From: an uncultured Lachnospiraceae bacterium
GTDB lineage: Bacteria; Bacillota; Clostridia; Lachnospirales; Lachnospiraceae
Assembly (NCBI GenBank): GCA_949878435.1
Contig: CATLAK010000020.1
Span: 1 to 63,226 of the forward strand
Length of the DNA stretch: 63,226 nucleotides
Direction of reading: 5' to 3'
Positions 35,697 to 44,360 of the stretch are shown one piece after another. The translations under genes and the position numbers were made by a program. The notes under the pieces are model-generated. The model was not told the origin of the DNA. It worked only from the letters and a program-made list of their open reading frames with translations, and did no database searches. Within the stretch, counting starts at the first letter, position 1. Every line of letters begins with the position of its first letter.

Positions 35697-37238
35697 ATGA
35701 AAAAACCTACAGTATTAATGATTTTGGACGGATACGGCTTAAATGAGCGCAAGGACGGCAACGCCGTAGCGGAAGCGAAAACCCCTGTTATGGACAAACT
35801 GATGACAGAATGTCCCTTTGTAAAGGGAAATGCAAGCGGTATGGCAGTGGGTCTTCCTGAAGGTCAGATGGGCAACTCTGAGGTTGGTCATTTGAATATG
35901 GGCGCAGGACGTATCGTATATCAGGAACTTACAAGAATCACCAAAGAAATTCAGGACGGTACTTTCTTTGAAAATCCGGCACTTTTAAAGGCAGTGGAAA
36001 ACTGCAGGGAAAAAGATTCGGCACTGCATATGTTCGGACTGCTTTCAGACGGCGGCGTGCACAGCCACAATACCCATCTGTACGGTCTTTTGGAACTGGC
36101 AAAAAGGAACGGGCTTAACAAAGTTTATGTGCACTGTTTCTTAGACGGCAGGGATACGCCTCCTGCAAGCGGAAAAGGCTACGCGGAGGAACTTGAAGAA
36201 GAGATGAAGAAAATCGGCGTGGGCGAGATTGCATCCGTCACAGGTCGCTATTATGCAATGGACAGAGATAACAACTATGACAGAGTCCATCTTGCCTATG
36301 ATGCCCTTACCAAGGGAGAAGGACTTACAGCGGCAAGCGGTCCTGAGGGAATTCAGGCTTCCTACGACAGGGAAGAGACAGATGAGTTTGTAAAACCTAC
36401 GGTAGTAGTGAAGGACGGCGCACCGGTTGCCACCATCAAGGACGGAGATTCCGTGATCTTCTTTAATTTCAGACCTGACAGGGCAAGAGAAATTACCAGA
36501 AGCTTCTGCGACGATGATTTCAAGGGATTTGACAGGGGCAGGAGGCTGGATCTTACCTATGTATGTTTCTCTGACTATGATCCTACCATTCCCAACAAGG
36601 AAATTGCTTTCCACAAGATTTCTGTCACCAATACTTTTGGGGAATGGCTGGCAGCTAATCATATGAAACAGGCGAGAATTGCAGAGACGGAAAAATATGC
36701 CCATGTAACCTTCTTTTTCAACGGCGGCGTGGAAGAACCCAACGAAGGCGAAGACAGGATTTTGGTAAACTCTCCGAAAGACGTTGCAACCTACGACTTA
36801 AAGCCGCAGATGAGCGCTTATGAAGTCTGCGATAAACTGGTAGAAGCCATTAAATCAGGGAAATATGATGTAATCATCATTAACTTTGCAAATCCAGATA
36901 TGGTAGGTCATACAGGAGTGGAAGCTGCCGCAATCAAGGCAGTGGAAGCGGTGGATGAATGTGTCGGCAGGGCAGTGGAAGCCATTAAGGAAGTGGATGG
37001 TCAGATGTTCATCTGCGCAGACCACGGAAATGCGGAACAGCTTGTTGACTATGAGACGGGCGCACCTTTTACCGCCCATACCACCAATCCGGTGCCCTTC
37101 ATCATCGTGAACGCGGATTCCTCTTATACGCTGCGGGAAGGCGGCTGTCTGGCAGATATTATTCCTACCATGATCGAAATGATGGGAATGGAACAGCCGG
37201 AAGAGATGACAGGGAAATCTTTGCTGATCAAGAAGTAA
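35697..37238 (+). CDS. gpmI: 2,3-bisphosphoglycerate-independent phosphoglycerate mutase
   Basis: 513-residue metalloenzyme converting 3- to 2-phosphoglycerate. The catalytic Ser is in EGQMGNSEVGHLNMGAG (about residue 61). Metal ligands are in MILDGYG at the start, DGRDTPP, ADHGNAEQ and AHTTNPVP near the C-terminus. The ATG at 35697 has AAAGGAG 8 bases upstream. The gene has the same codon bias as gap and pgk, but it is separated from them by about 9 kb of membrane-protein genes with poorer bias. A terminator follows at 37274. Confidence 0.97.
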   Translation: MKKPTVLMILDGYGLNERKDGNAVAEAKTPVMDKLMTECPFVKGNASGMAVGLPEGQMGNSEVGHLNMGAGRIVYQELTRITKEIQDGTFFENPALLKAVENCREKDSALHMFGLLSDGGVHSHNTHLYGLLELAKRNGLNKVYVHCFLDGRDTPPASGKGYAEELEEEMKKIGVGEIASVTGRYYAMDRDNNYDRVHLAYDALTKGEGLTAASGPEGIQASYDREETDEFVKPTVVVKDGAPVATIKDGDSVIFFNFRPDRAREITRSFCDDDFKGFDRGRRLDLTYVCFSDYDPTIPNKEIAFHKISVTNTFGEWLAANHMKQARIAETEKYAHVTFFFNGGVEEPNEGEDRILVNSPKDVATYDLKPQMSAYEVCDKLVEAIKSGKYDVIIINFANPDMVGHTGVEAAAIKAVEAVDECVGRAVEAIKEVDGQMFICADHGNAEQLVDYETGAPFTAHTTNPVPFIIVNADSSYTLREGGCLADIIPTMIEMMGMEQPEEMTGKSLLIKK

Positions 37239-37273
37239 TTTGATACGGCGGCTTGCCGCCTGGAAGAATAAAG

Positions 37274-37312
37274 AAGCCCACAGGTTAAGATTCTATTAAT
37301 CTGTGGGCTTTT
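37274..37312 (+). terminator. Terminator of gpmI
   Basis: AAGCCCACAG (37274-37283) pairs with CTGTGGGCTT (37301-37310), with further pairing in the loop and a short TTTTCC tail. It ends just before the gntR promoter. Confidence 0.8.
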
Positions 37313-37314
37313 CC

Positions 37315-37369
37315 TTGACAGCGTATGCCAGGCAGGGTATTATAAGTGTATTAATAATGTTAGTACACT
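37315..37369 (+). promoter_or_regulatory. Promoter and GntR operator upstream of the ABC operon
   Basis: Promoter: TTGACA at 37315-37320, 17 bases, TATTAT at 37338-37343. Directly after the -10 box is a dyad, AGTGTA at 37345-37350 and TACACT at 37364-37369, covering the expected start of transcription. This fits autorepression by the YtrA-type GntR regulator encoded next. Confidence 0.75.
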
Positions 37370-37401
37370 GCATACGATGTGCGGCGGGAGAGGAGAACTG
37401 C

Positions 37402-37767
37402 ATGATACTCATAGATTACAGAGATACGAGACCTATCTATGAACAAGTAGTAGAGAGATTTAAGATGCTGATACTGCGCGGTGTGCTGCACCCGGATGAT
37501 AAGATTCCGTCGGTGCGCAATCTTGCGGTGGATCTGTCCATCAATCCCAACACCATTCAGCGCGCTTATGCGGAGCTGGAAAGACAGGGATATATTTTTA
37601 CCGTAAAGGGCAAGGGGAATTTTGTTTCAGACAGTAAACAGCTTCTTTCCAATTACCGGAAGGAAATCTTCGCAGAGCTGCAAAAACTCTGTAAGAATGC
37701 CTTTGAGATCGGCATCACGGAGGAAGAAATCGTTCAAAGCATAAGAGGGGGAGACGCACATGATTGA
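37402..37767 (+). CDS. GntR-family regulator, YtrA subfamily
   Basis: 121-residue repressor. The winged HTH (RPIYEQVVERFKMLIL, KIPSVRNLAVDLSINPNTIQRAY, LERQGYIFTVKGKGNFV) is followed by a short helical tail, as in YtrA. The ATG at 37402 follows GAGGAG; the longer frame upstream is the untranslated leader. The stop overlaps the ABC ATPase start by 8 bases. YtrA regulators sit at the head of ABC operons that respond to cell-envelope stress or peptide antibiotics, which is the likely setting here. Confidence 0.92.
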   Translation: MILIDYRDTRPIYEQVVERFKMLILRGVLHPDDKIPSVRNLAVDLSINPNTIQRAYAELERQGYIFTVKGKGNFVSDSKQLLSNYRKEIFAELQKLCKNAFEIGITEEEIVQSIRGGDAHD

Positions 37768-38665
37768 GATAAGAAATGTGACCAAATCCTATGACAGGAT
37801 AAGGGCGGTTGACAATGTCAGCGTGACCATCAAGGAAAATACGGTGTTCGGTCTGATCGGAACAAACGGGGCAGGCAAGAGCACGGTCCTTCGGATGCTC
37901 GCCGGCGTGTTAGAGCCTGAAAAGGGAGAGATTGCAATCGACGGTCTGCCCGTATTTGACAATATGGAGGCAAAGAAGAATATATATTTCATTGCCGATG
38001 AGCCTTACTTTTTTGCCAACAGCAATGCCATGGATATGCAGAAGTATCTGCGCAGCATCTACCCGGAATTTGCGGCGGAGGATTTCAACAACTATCTGGT
38101 GAATTTCGGGCTGGATAAGAAGCGCAAGATCAACACCTATTCAAAGGGCATGAAAAAGCAATTGGCGCTCATCTGCGGTGTGTGCAGCAATGCAAAGTAT
38201 CTTTTGTGTGATGAGACCTTTGACGGGCTCGATCCGGTCATGCGGCAGGGAATCAAGAGTATTTTTGCCAGTGAAATGGAACGCAGGGGAATGACGCCTG
38301 TAATCGCATCCCACAATTTGAGAGAGCTTGAAGATATCTGCGATCATGTGGGACTCTTACATAAGGGAGGCGTCCTTTTGTCCAAGGATCTGGAAGATAT
38401 GAAATGCAATATCCAGAAGGTGCAGTGTGTGTTCAAGACCATTGAGGACGAGGCGAAGGTCATTTCCGCGTTAGATATCATGAAGAACGAAAAGCGGGGC
38501 TCTTTAAATGTTTTGACGGTGCGGGGGAATAAAGCGGAGATACTGGCTATTTTTGCCACTGTCAATACCATCTTCTTTGAGGCGCTGCCTCTTTCTCTGG
38601 AAGAAATATTTATAAGCGAAACGGAGGTAGTGGGATATGACATCAAAAAGCTCATTCTTGGTTAG
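37760..38665 (+). CDS. ABC transporter ATP-binding protein (YtrB-like)
   Basis: 301-residue ATPase. Walker A is GTNGAGKST, the signature is YSKGMKKQLAL and Walker B is LLCDETFDGLDP, with the switch His in IASHNLRE. The C-terminal ~80 residues form the extension usual in YtrB-like exporters. It overlaps the regulator upstream by 8 bases and the permease downstream by 29 bases, so translation is coupled. It probably powers export or envelope remodelling together with the 38637 permease. Confidence 0.93.
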   Translation: MIEIRNVTKSYDRIRAVDNVSVTIKENTVFGLIGTNGAGKSTVLRMLAGVLEPEKGEIAIDGLPVFDNMEAKKNIYFIADEPYFFANSNAMDMQKYLRSIYPEFAAEDFNNYLVNFGLDKKRKINTYSKGMKKQLALICGVCSNAKYLLCDETFDGLDPVMRQGIKSIFASEMERRGMTPVIASHNLRELEDICDHVGLLHKGGVLLSKDLEDMKCNIQKVQCVFKTIEDEAKVISALDIMKNEKRGSLNVLTVRGNKAEILAIFATVNTIFFEALPLSLEEIFISETEVVGYDIKKLILG

Positions 38666-40949
38666 TATGAAAGAAAACAGTAAGAGACGCTTGTGGGTGT
38701 GGATCGTATCAGCACTGGCATTTATGCTGGTATTTCCTGCCCTTACGGCGCTTACCATAAACGGTATTATCCGTGCGGGCAGGCAGGTGGCGGAAAGTTA
38801 TGGCAATACCATTGCCGGGGAGATTATACATGAACGGCTGATCAACAATGTGATTAGAATGGTGGGAATGAACACAGGCATGCTGCTCCTTTCATCAGCG
38901 ATTGCCGTAATCAGTGCGGTTCAGGGATTTTCCTACCTTTACAGCAGGAAAAAGATCGATTTTTATATGGGAATGCCGGTAAAAAGAAAAAAGCGGTTTT
39001 TAGTCATCTGGCTCAATGGAATCCTTTTGTATGTGATTCCTTATCTTGCAGGACTGGCGATCAGCCTGCTCATTGCAGCGGGAAACGGGGCAGTGGACCG
39101 GTCGGTATTTGTAAACGCGGCAGCGGCGGCGGTGGCAAACAGCATTTTATATCTGGGCGTTTATCATATGGCGATTTTAGCCCTTATGATGACCGGAAAC
39201 ATTGTGGTCACCGGGTTTGCATTCCTGACCTTTTGTCTGTATGAGTTTTTGGTCAGAATGGTGTCGCAAGGGTACAAGCAAATGTTTTTCCGGTATTTCA
39301 GTTATTATGGCTCTGACAGGATGCCGGTGCTCTCGCCCTTTACCATGTATATCAATTTGTCTTCAAGGTTTTCCTACACCAACCGGCTGGATGCCAAGTA
39401 TCTGATCGGCATGTTGGTCTTTGCGGCGGCGCTGGGGATGCTTTCCTATATTTGTTACTTAAAACGCCCCGCAGAAGCGGCAGGCAGGGCGATGACCTTC
39501 GGGATTACCAAGCCTTTCGTGAAGGTTCTTCTGGTGGTTCCTGCGGCGCTCTTTATGGGAGGCGTGATTGCCGATGTCTTAGATTTTAATCCGGAATTGT
39601 CTATGGAGGGAATCGGATGGATGATTTTTGCCATGGCGCTTGCGGTGCTGCTGGGAAGCGGGGTGATTCAGGTAATTTATGAATTTGACATCAAGGGGTG
39701 CCTTCACAAAATTTCGCATATTGTGATAAGCGCCGCTTTGGTGGCATTGATTTTTATTGCCTTCCGGTATGATTTGTTTGGTTATGACAGCTACATTCCT
39801 AGTCAGAACCAGATTAAGAGTATCGCATTCGTTCCGGATTATTATGAGGAGCCGGCATATGGAGGCGCCCATTTCGACGGCAGCGGAAATTATGTGTCCA
39901 GCTATGAATATGCCAGAAAGAACATGTATCTGCATAACATAGAAGAAATCTGCGATATGGCGGAGCAGTCCATGAAGGCATATAATCAGGTGGACTGGTA
40001 TGCCAATGACGATACCTATGATCAAAGGGGAACATGGGTGTATGTAAACATTTTATACCGGCTTAAGAATGGACGTGAAGTATGGAGAAGCCTCTGGGTG
40101 GATGTGGAAGATGCGCATACGGTGGAGACATTAGATAAAATAGTGGGGACCGAGGAATTTAAAAAAGGATTTTTCATGGGAGCTTCCGATTCCCTGACGG
40201 CAATGCTGGATAATAAAGAGGGGAAATATAAGATCAGCACATCTTATGGCAATCGGATATACCAGCAGAAAATGAGCGATGCGCAGGCAAAGGAGTTTTT
40301 GGCAATCTATCAGAAGGATCTGGCATTGGCGAATTTCAGTAATGTCAGGGAGAACACCCCTGTGGGAATGTTGAGTTTCAGCATTACGGAAGAGTTAAAC
40401 GGAAGTGTTTATTTAAGCGGCGGCGTTATGTCCAGAGCGACCAGAAGCTGGGATGTGGGAGTGTATATTTATCCTTTCTATAAAGACAGCATCGCCTACT
40501 TAAAGGAAAATGGATATTATATGGATGCACAGGTAAAATTGGAGGACATTGCCAAGATTCAGGTGGTAAACTACAATTATGACGCTGCCAAAGCCCTGCA
40601 GGAAGAACGTCTTGCCACAGCGGGGGCATCTGCAATCGGAATGGACGATCCTGCCGTCTTGTTGGAGATGGGGGCAGCAGGAAAGTACGATACAGAAATC
40701 GATGCACGCGTCTATGCAGATTATACGCAGGAAGAGCAGATTAGGGAACTTGCAGAATGTATCTATCCCAACGATCTGGTGGTGGATGACTGGGATTGTG
40801 GAAAGAAACTGGATAGGAATTATCAGGTGATAGTATACTTTAAGACGGACAGCGAAATGACCAAGAATTACGGAACTGATGCATGGTATGGATTTTTGGA
40901 AGGTCAGGTGCCGGCGTTCGTCATGGAAGATACCGCCTACAAAGAGTAA
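38637..40949 (+). CDS. ABC transporter permease with large C-terminal extracytoplasmic domain (DUF6449-like)
   Basis: 770 residues. The first ~390 residues hold about 8-10 membrane helices (ABC-2-like; FYMGMPVKRKKRFLVIWLNG is the cytosolic loop that is typical of this group). After the last helix near residue 385 comes a soluble domain of about 380 residues, rich in Tyr and acidic residues, presumably outside. GGAGGTAGTGGGAT before the ATG supports the start, which lies inside the ATPase gene. It should pair with the ATPase at 37760 under GntR control. The substrate is unknown. Confidence 0.85.
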   Translation: MTSKSSFLVSMKENSKRRLWVWIVSALAFMLVFPALTALTINGIIRAGRQVAESYGNTIAGEIIHERLINNVIRMVGMNTGMLLLSSAIAVISAVQGFSYLYSRKKIDFYMGMPVKRKKRFLVIWLNGILLYVIPYLAGLAISLLIAAGNGAVDRSVFVNAAAAAVANSILYLGVYHMAILALMMTGNIVVTGFAFLTFCLYEFLVRMVSQGYKQMFFRYFSYYGSDRMPVLSPFTMYINLSSRFSYTNRLDAKYLIGMLVFAAALGMLSYICYLKRPAEAAGRAMTFGITKPFVKVLLVVPAALFMGGVIADVLDFNPELSMEGIGWMIFAMALAVLLGSGVIQVIYEFDIKGCLHKISHIVISAALVALIFIAFRYDLFGYDSYIPSQNQIKSIAFVPDYYEEPAYGGAHFDGSGNYVSSYEYARKNMYLHNIEEICDMAEQSMKAYNQVDWYANDDTYDQRGTWVYVNILYRLKNGREVWRSLWVDVEDAHTVETLDKIVGTEEFKKGFFMGASDSLTAMLDNKEGKYKISTSYGNRIYQQKMSDAQAKEFLAIYQKDLALANFSNVRENTPVGMLSFSITEELNGSVYLSGGVMSRATRSWDVGVYIYPFYKDSIAYLKENGYYMDAQVKLEDIAKIQVVNYNYDAAKALQEERLATAGASAIGMDDPAVLLEMGAAGKYDTEIDARVYADYTQEEQIRELAECIYPNDLVVDDWDCGKKLDRNYQVIVYFKTDSEMTKNYGTDAWYGFLEGQVPAFVMEDTAYKE

Positions 40950-40998
40950 GACAGGATATGGAATTTTGACAGCGATAATGGTATAATATGCTAGGATG

Positions 40999-41030
40999 AA
41001 ATCAGCAGTGGATCAATCCACTGCTGATTT
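40999..41030 (+). terminator. Perfect 14-bp hairpin before the glycosyltransferase gene
   Basis: AAATCAGCAGTGGA pairs exactly with TCCACTGCTGATTT around TCAA, followed by TTGATAA. A TATAAT box lies at 40982-40987 just upstream. It could terminate the ABC operon or act as a leader hairpin of the next gene. It is similar to 26873-26907. Confidence 0.6.
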
Positions 41031-41052
41031 TGATAATGATAAAAAGGGGCAA

Positions 41053-42267
41053 ATGGAGATTCATATGGAAGAGCGTATCATAGATAAGGTAATGATGAGG
41101 AATGTAAGAACTGGGAAAGTACAATGGAAAGTGGTGGATTTATTATTCATCTTATGCCTGTTCTTATTTGCCTTTTTGATCAGATGGAAATTGATGCCCA
41201 TCGAGTCGGCGGACTATTGGGGGTTTTTGGCAGAATGGATGAAGCGGATACGGGCAGAAGGAGGTTTTCTCTCCTTAAGAGAGCAGATTTCAAATTATAC
41301 ATCGCCTTATATGTATCTTATGTGTCTGGTTTCTTATATCACCGACAATGATCTGTACGGATTGAAATTAGTGTCTGTCCTGTTCGATTATCTGGCATCT
41401 ATCGCCGTTTTTCTGATTGTCTATCAGCTTACGGGAAATGTGAGGAAGTCCATTCTTGGGATGGCGGCGCTTTTGCTTTCGCCCACAGTGATTTTGGACA
41501 GCGCATACTGGTGTCAGTGCGATATCATTTATACCTCCTTCCTTCTGTTTGCGCTGTACTTCTTTTTTAAGGGCAGCAGCAGATGGTGTTTGATTTTTGT
41601 GGGGATTTCTTTTGCGTTCAAATTACAAGCGGTCTTTCTTTTGCCATTCCTGGTGATCATGTGGCTGAAGGGTAAGACCATCCGGCTTAGGGACTTTGTG
41701 TGGATTCCTGTAATCTATGTGCTCAGCGCCCTCCCGGCATGGATGATGGGGCGGGATTTTAAGGAGCTTATGCTGGTTTATTTTGACCAGACCAATACCT
41801 ATCCCTGGGGCACTTTGGAATATCCTAATATTTATGCCCTTCTTGGCGAAGCTATGCCGGATATGCGGCATGCAGATGAGGTCAGCGGGGCAGGCAGCTT
41901 TATGGCAATCATATTGTTAGGATGTATTGCGTACTATCTCTATACCAGGAAGGTGGAATTGACAGGGGAACTGATAGTGACCCTTGCCCTTTTAACGGTG
42001 GCAGCTGCCGTGTACTTCCTGCCCCATATGCATGACAGGTATGGTTTTTTGATCGATCTGCTTGCCATCATCTACGGCGTGCTCCACGTGAAAAAGCTGC
42101 CTGTGACCTGCGGCTTTATGGTGATTTCCATATTGATTTTTATGCCGTATCTGATTGCGGTGCACCTTGTGCCGCTGCAGTATATTTCTATTGCCATGCT
42201 GGGGCTGATTGTCTATGTAGGAATGGATTTTTACAGACAGGTCAGAAAGAACACAATTTTACAGTAG
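41053..42267 (+). CDS. Polytopic GT-C-type glycosyltransferase (GT39/GT87-like)
   Basis: 404-residue integral membrane protein with about 10 helices. After helix 1 comes RWKLMPIESADYWGFLAEWM, which places acidic residues (Glu, Asp) in the first outer loop, as in GT-C enzymes using polyprenyl-phosphate sugars. YWCQCDIIYTSFLLFALYFF and FYLPHMHDRYGFLIDL resemble GT87/mannosyltransferase proteins. The ATG at 41053 has AAAAAGGGG upstream; the frame is open further up, through the hairpin, but without a ribosome site. It is first of three same-strand membrane enzyme genes (41053, 42289, 44361). Confidence 0.8.
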   Translation: MEIHMEERIIDKVMMRNVRTGKVQWKVVDLLFILCLFLFAFLIRWKLMPIESADYWGFLAEWMKRIRAEGGFLSLREQISNYTSPYMYLMCLVSYITDNDLYGLKLVSVLFDYLASIAVFLIVYQLTGNVRKSILGMAALLLSPTVILDSAYWCQCDIIYTSFLLFALYFFFKGSSRWCLIFVGISFAFKLQAVFLLPFLVIMWLKGKTIRLRDFVWIPVIYVLSALPAWMMGRDFKELMLVYFDQTNTYPWGTLEYPNIYALLGEAMPDMRHADEVSGAGSFMAIILLGCIAYYLYTRKVELTGELIVTLALLTVAAAVYFLPHMHDRYGFLIDLLAIIYGVLHVKKLPVTCGFMVISILIFMPYLIAVHLVPLQYISIAMLGLIVYVGMDFYRQVRKNTILQ

Positions 42268-42288
42268 GGAACGGGGAGAAATCGGAAG

Positions 42289-44340
42289 GTGAAGAAAAAG
42301 CTGAATCATAGGGCATGGAAGATACTGATGTTCTTTGCCGTTGTTTTGGGAATAGAATTGTTCTTTTTCAATTTCAGGCACTGGGAATCCCTTGGGAACA
42401 GGGAAGATAGGGATGTGCACCTGGTGTTGGGAAGCGGATACATGGAGCACGGGGACGGCACCTATACCATAGGGGAAGGGAGTCTTGATATTGAGGTGGA
42501 AGGACTTGATGGTGACTTGGAGACTTCCTGCATCGAAATCGCCGTATTGAATGCGGCAAAGGGAGAGGTGCGGCCGGTTCTTGTAAGACAGTATGTGACG
42601 GATGAATCCCATAAGATTTTTTATGGACTGCCGGAGCGGGAAATATGGGAGAACGAAAAAAGGAGCAGTTACATCACCTATCATCTTTACGGAAAATGTA
42701 CGGGGCTTAAAATTGTCCCAGAACTTTTTACAGGGCGGGAGATTTCCTTATCAATTACTTTAAATCCGGTCATTCCCCTCTTTTTTTCCATTGAGAGAGT
42801 GGTGGCAATGCTTTTGCTGGCGGCAGGCATCGTCTTACTTCGCCCGTCCTCTGTGCTGCATCACATCCCTTACTTTAAGTTGAGAGGGAAATTAAAGGCG
42901 GCAGGGCTGCTGGTCTTTTTTGTGGCGCACATGTGTCTGTTTTTTTATCTGACGAATGTAAACCCTTATTTCAGGGAAGAGCGAGGAGATAACCAAAAGC
43001 AGTATCAGATGCTGGCGGAGAGTCTGAAAAAGGGCAGTTTTTCTTTGGCGGAGGAGCCGCCTGCTGCCCTTGTAGAAATGGATAACCCCTATGATTATGA
43101 TTACCGCAACCAGGTCATGAATGAGGCGGGCACATGGTACAAATGGGATCATGTCTATTACGAGGGGAAATATTACGTGTATTTCGGAGTGGTTCCGGCA
43201 ATGCTGTTTTATCTGCCCTATTATCTGATTACAGGGACTCATTTACATAATAATATGCTGATTTTTGTTCTGGCGCTCTTGTATCTGGCGGGGATTTTAG
43301 GAATCATGGACCGGATCATCAAAAAATGGTTTCCGCAAACTTCTCTGGCGGTGTGGTTCATGATAACAGAATTGATCTTGTCAGGAAGCGGAATCATCTA
43401 TATGACAAAGCGTCCCGATCTGTACACGGTTCCCATTCTTTCCGGGCTTGTCTTTGGTCTGCTGGGGCTGTGGTGCTTTCTGCTGGCGGATGAAAAAGGG
43501 AAGCTGTCACGAAGATACTTGGCATTAGGCTCGCTGCTTACGGCGCTTATCGCGGGATGCAGACCGCAGCTTTTCCTGTTCATTATATTTTCGTTTGTTT
43601 TGTTTGGGAAATATGTGATTTCAATCGGAACCCTCAAAAAGGAAAAAACAGCGGTGCTTGCTTACCTGCTTCCCATGCTGTTCGTGGCAGTGCTCCTGAT
43701 GTATTATAATGATAGCCGTTTTGGGTCTGTCTTTGACTTTGGGGCAAATTATAATCTGACATTTAACGATATGAGGAGAAGGGGATGGGAGTGGGACCGG
43801 ATTCCCCTTGGCATAGCGGCGTACCTGTTTTGGCCGGTAAGGGTTCAGGTGCAGTTTCCGTTTATGGAGGCAAATTATTTCGGCAGTCAGTATATGGGCG
43901 TCACCATACAGGAGGCGACTTATGGGGGAATCTATTGGGCGCATCTGTTTGCCTGGTTTAGCCTGCTTCCGGTTATTTTTCACAGACAGATGAAAAGAGG
44001 CGGAAGGCAGCCGTGGCTGTTTTCCGTGGCAGGACTTTTGATTGCGGGAATCGTGATTATGGCAGATACCAATATGTCGGGGATTCTGCAGAGATATTTC
44101 AGTGATTTTTCCATCTTCATCATGCTTTCGGCGGCGGTGGCAGCATTGCTTGCGCTTAGTCATAAAAAGGTATCCGGCAGTATTTTGGAAAGAATGCTCA
44201 TCTGGGGGCTTGTGGTCGCGCTGGGGACGGAATTTTTTTATCAGGGAATGAGCTTTTTCCTAGATACAGGGGAGGCGCTTAAGGATTTGAGACCGGATTT
44301 ATATTCCCATTTTAAATATATAGCAGCCTTCTGGCTGTAG
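42289..44340 (+). CDS. Polytopic membrane glycosyltransferase-like protein with beta-rich outer domain
   Basis: 683 residues. Membrane helix 1 (about 10-27) is followed by a ~140-residue extracytoplasmic region rich in beta-type sequence (GDGTYTIGEGSLDIEVEGLDG), then about 10 more helices. The region HVYYEGKYYVYFGVVPAMLFYLPYYL is typical of uncharacterised Firmicutes GT39-like proteins. The start is a GTG at 42289 with GGGGAG 10 bases upstream. It probably uses a lipid-linked sugar on the outer face. The donor and acceptor cannot be told. It lies 21 bases after the previous gene's stop. Confidence 0.75.
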   Translation: MKKKLNHRAWKILMFFAVVLGIELFFFNFRHWESLGNREDRDVHLVLGSGYMEHGDGTYTIGEGSLDIEVEGLDGDLETSCIEIAVLNAAKGEVRPVLVRQYVTDESHKIFYGLPEREIWENEKRSSYITYHLYGKCTGLKIVPELFTGREISLSITLNPVIPLFFSIERVVAMLLLAAGIVLLRPSSVLHHIPYFKLRGKLKAAGLLVFFVAHMCLFFYLTNVNPYFREERGDNQKQYQMLAESLKKGSFSLAEEPPAALVEMDNPYDYDYRNQVMNEAGTWYKWDHVYYEGKYYVYFGVVPAMLFYLPYYLITGTHLHNNMLIFVLALLYLAGILGIMDRIIKKWFPQTSLAVWFMITELILSGSGIIYMTKRPDLYTVPILSGLVFGLLGLWCFLLADEKGKLSRRYLALGSLLTALIAGCRPQLFLFIIFSFVLFGKYVISIGTLKKEKTAVLAYLLPMLFVAVLLMYYNDSRFGSVFDFGANYNLTFNDMRRRGWEWDRIPLGIAAYLFWPVRVQVQFPFMEANYFGSQYMGVTIQEATYGGIYWAHLFAWFSLLPVIFHRQMKRGGRQPWLFSVAGLLIAGIVIMADTNMSGILQRYFSDFSIFIMLSAAVAALLALSHKKVSGSILERMLIWGLVVALGTEFFYQGMSFFLDTGEALKDLRPDLYSHFKYIAAFWL

Positions 44341-44360
44341 GAGAGACGAGCGAGGAAACT

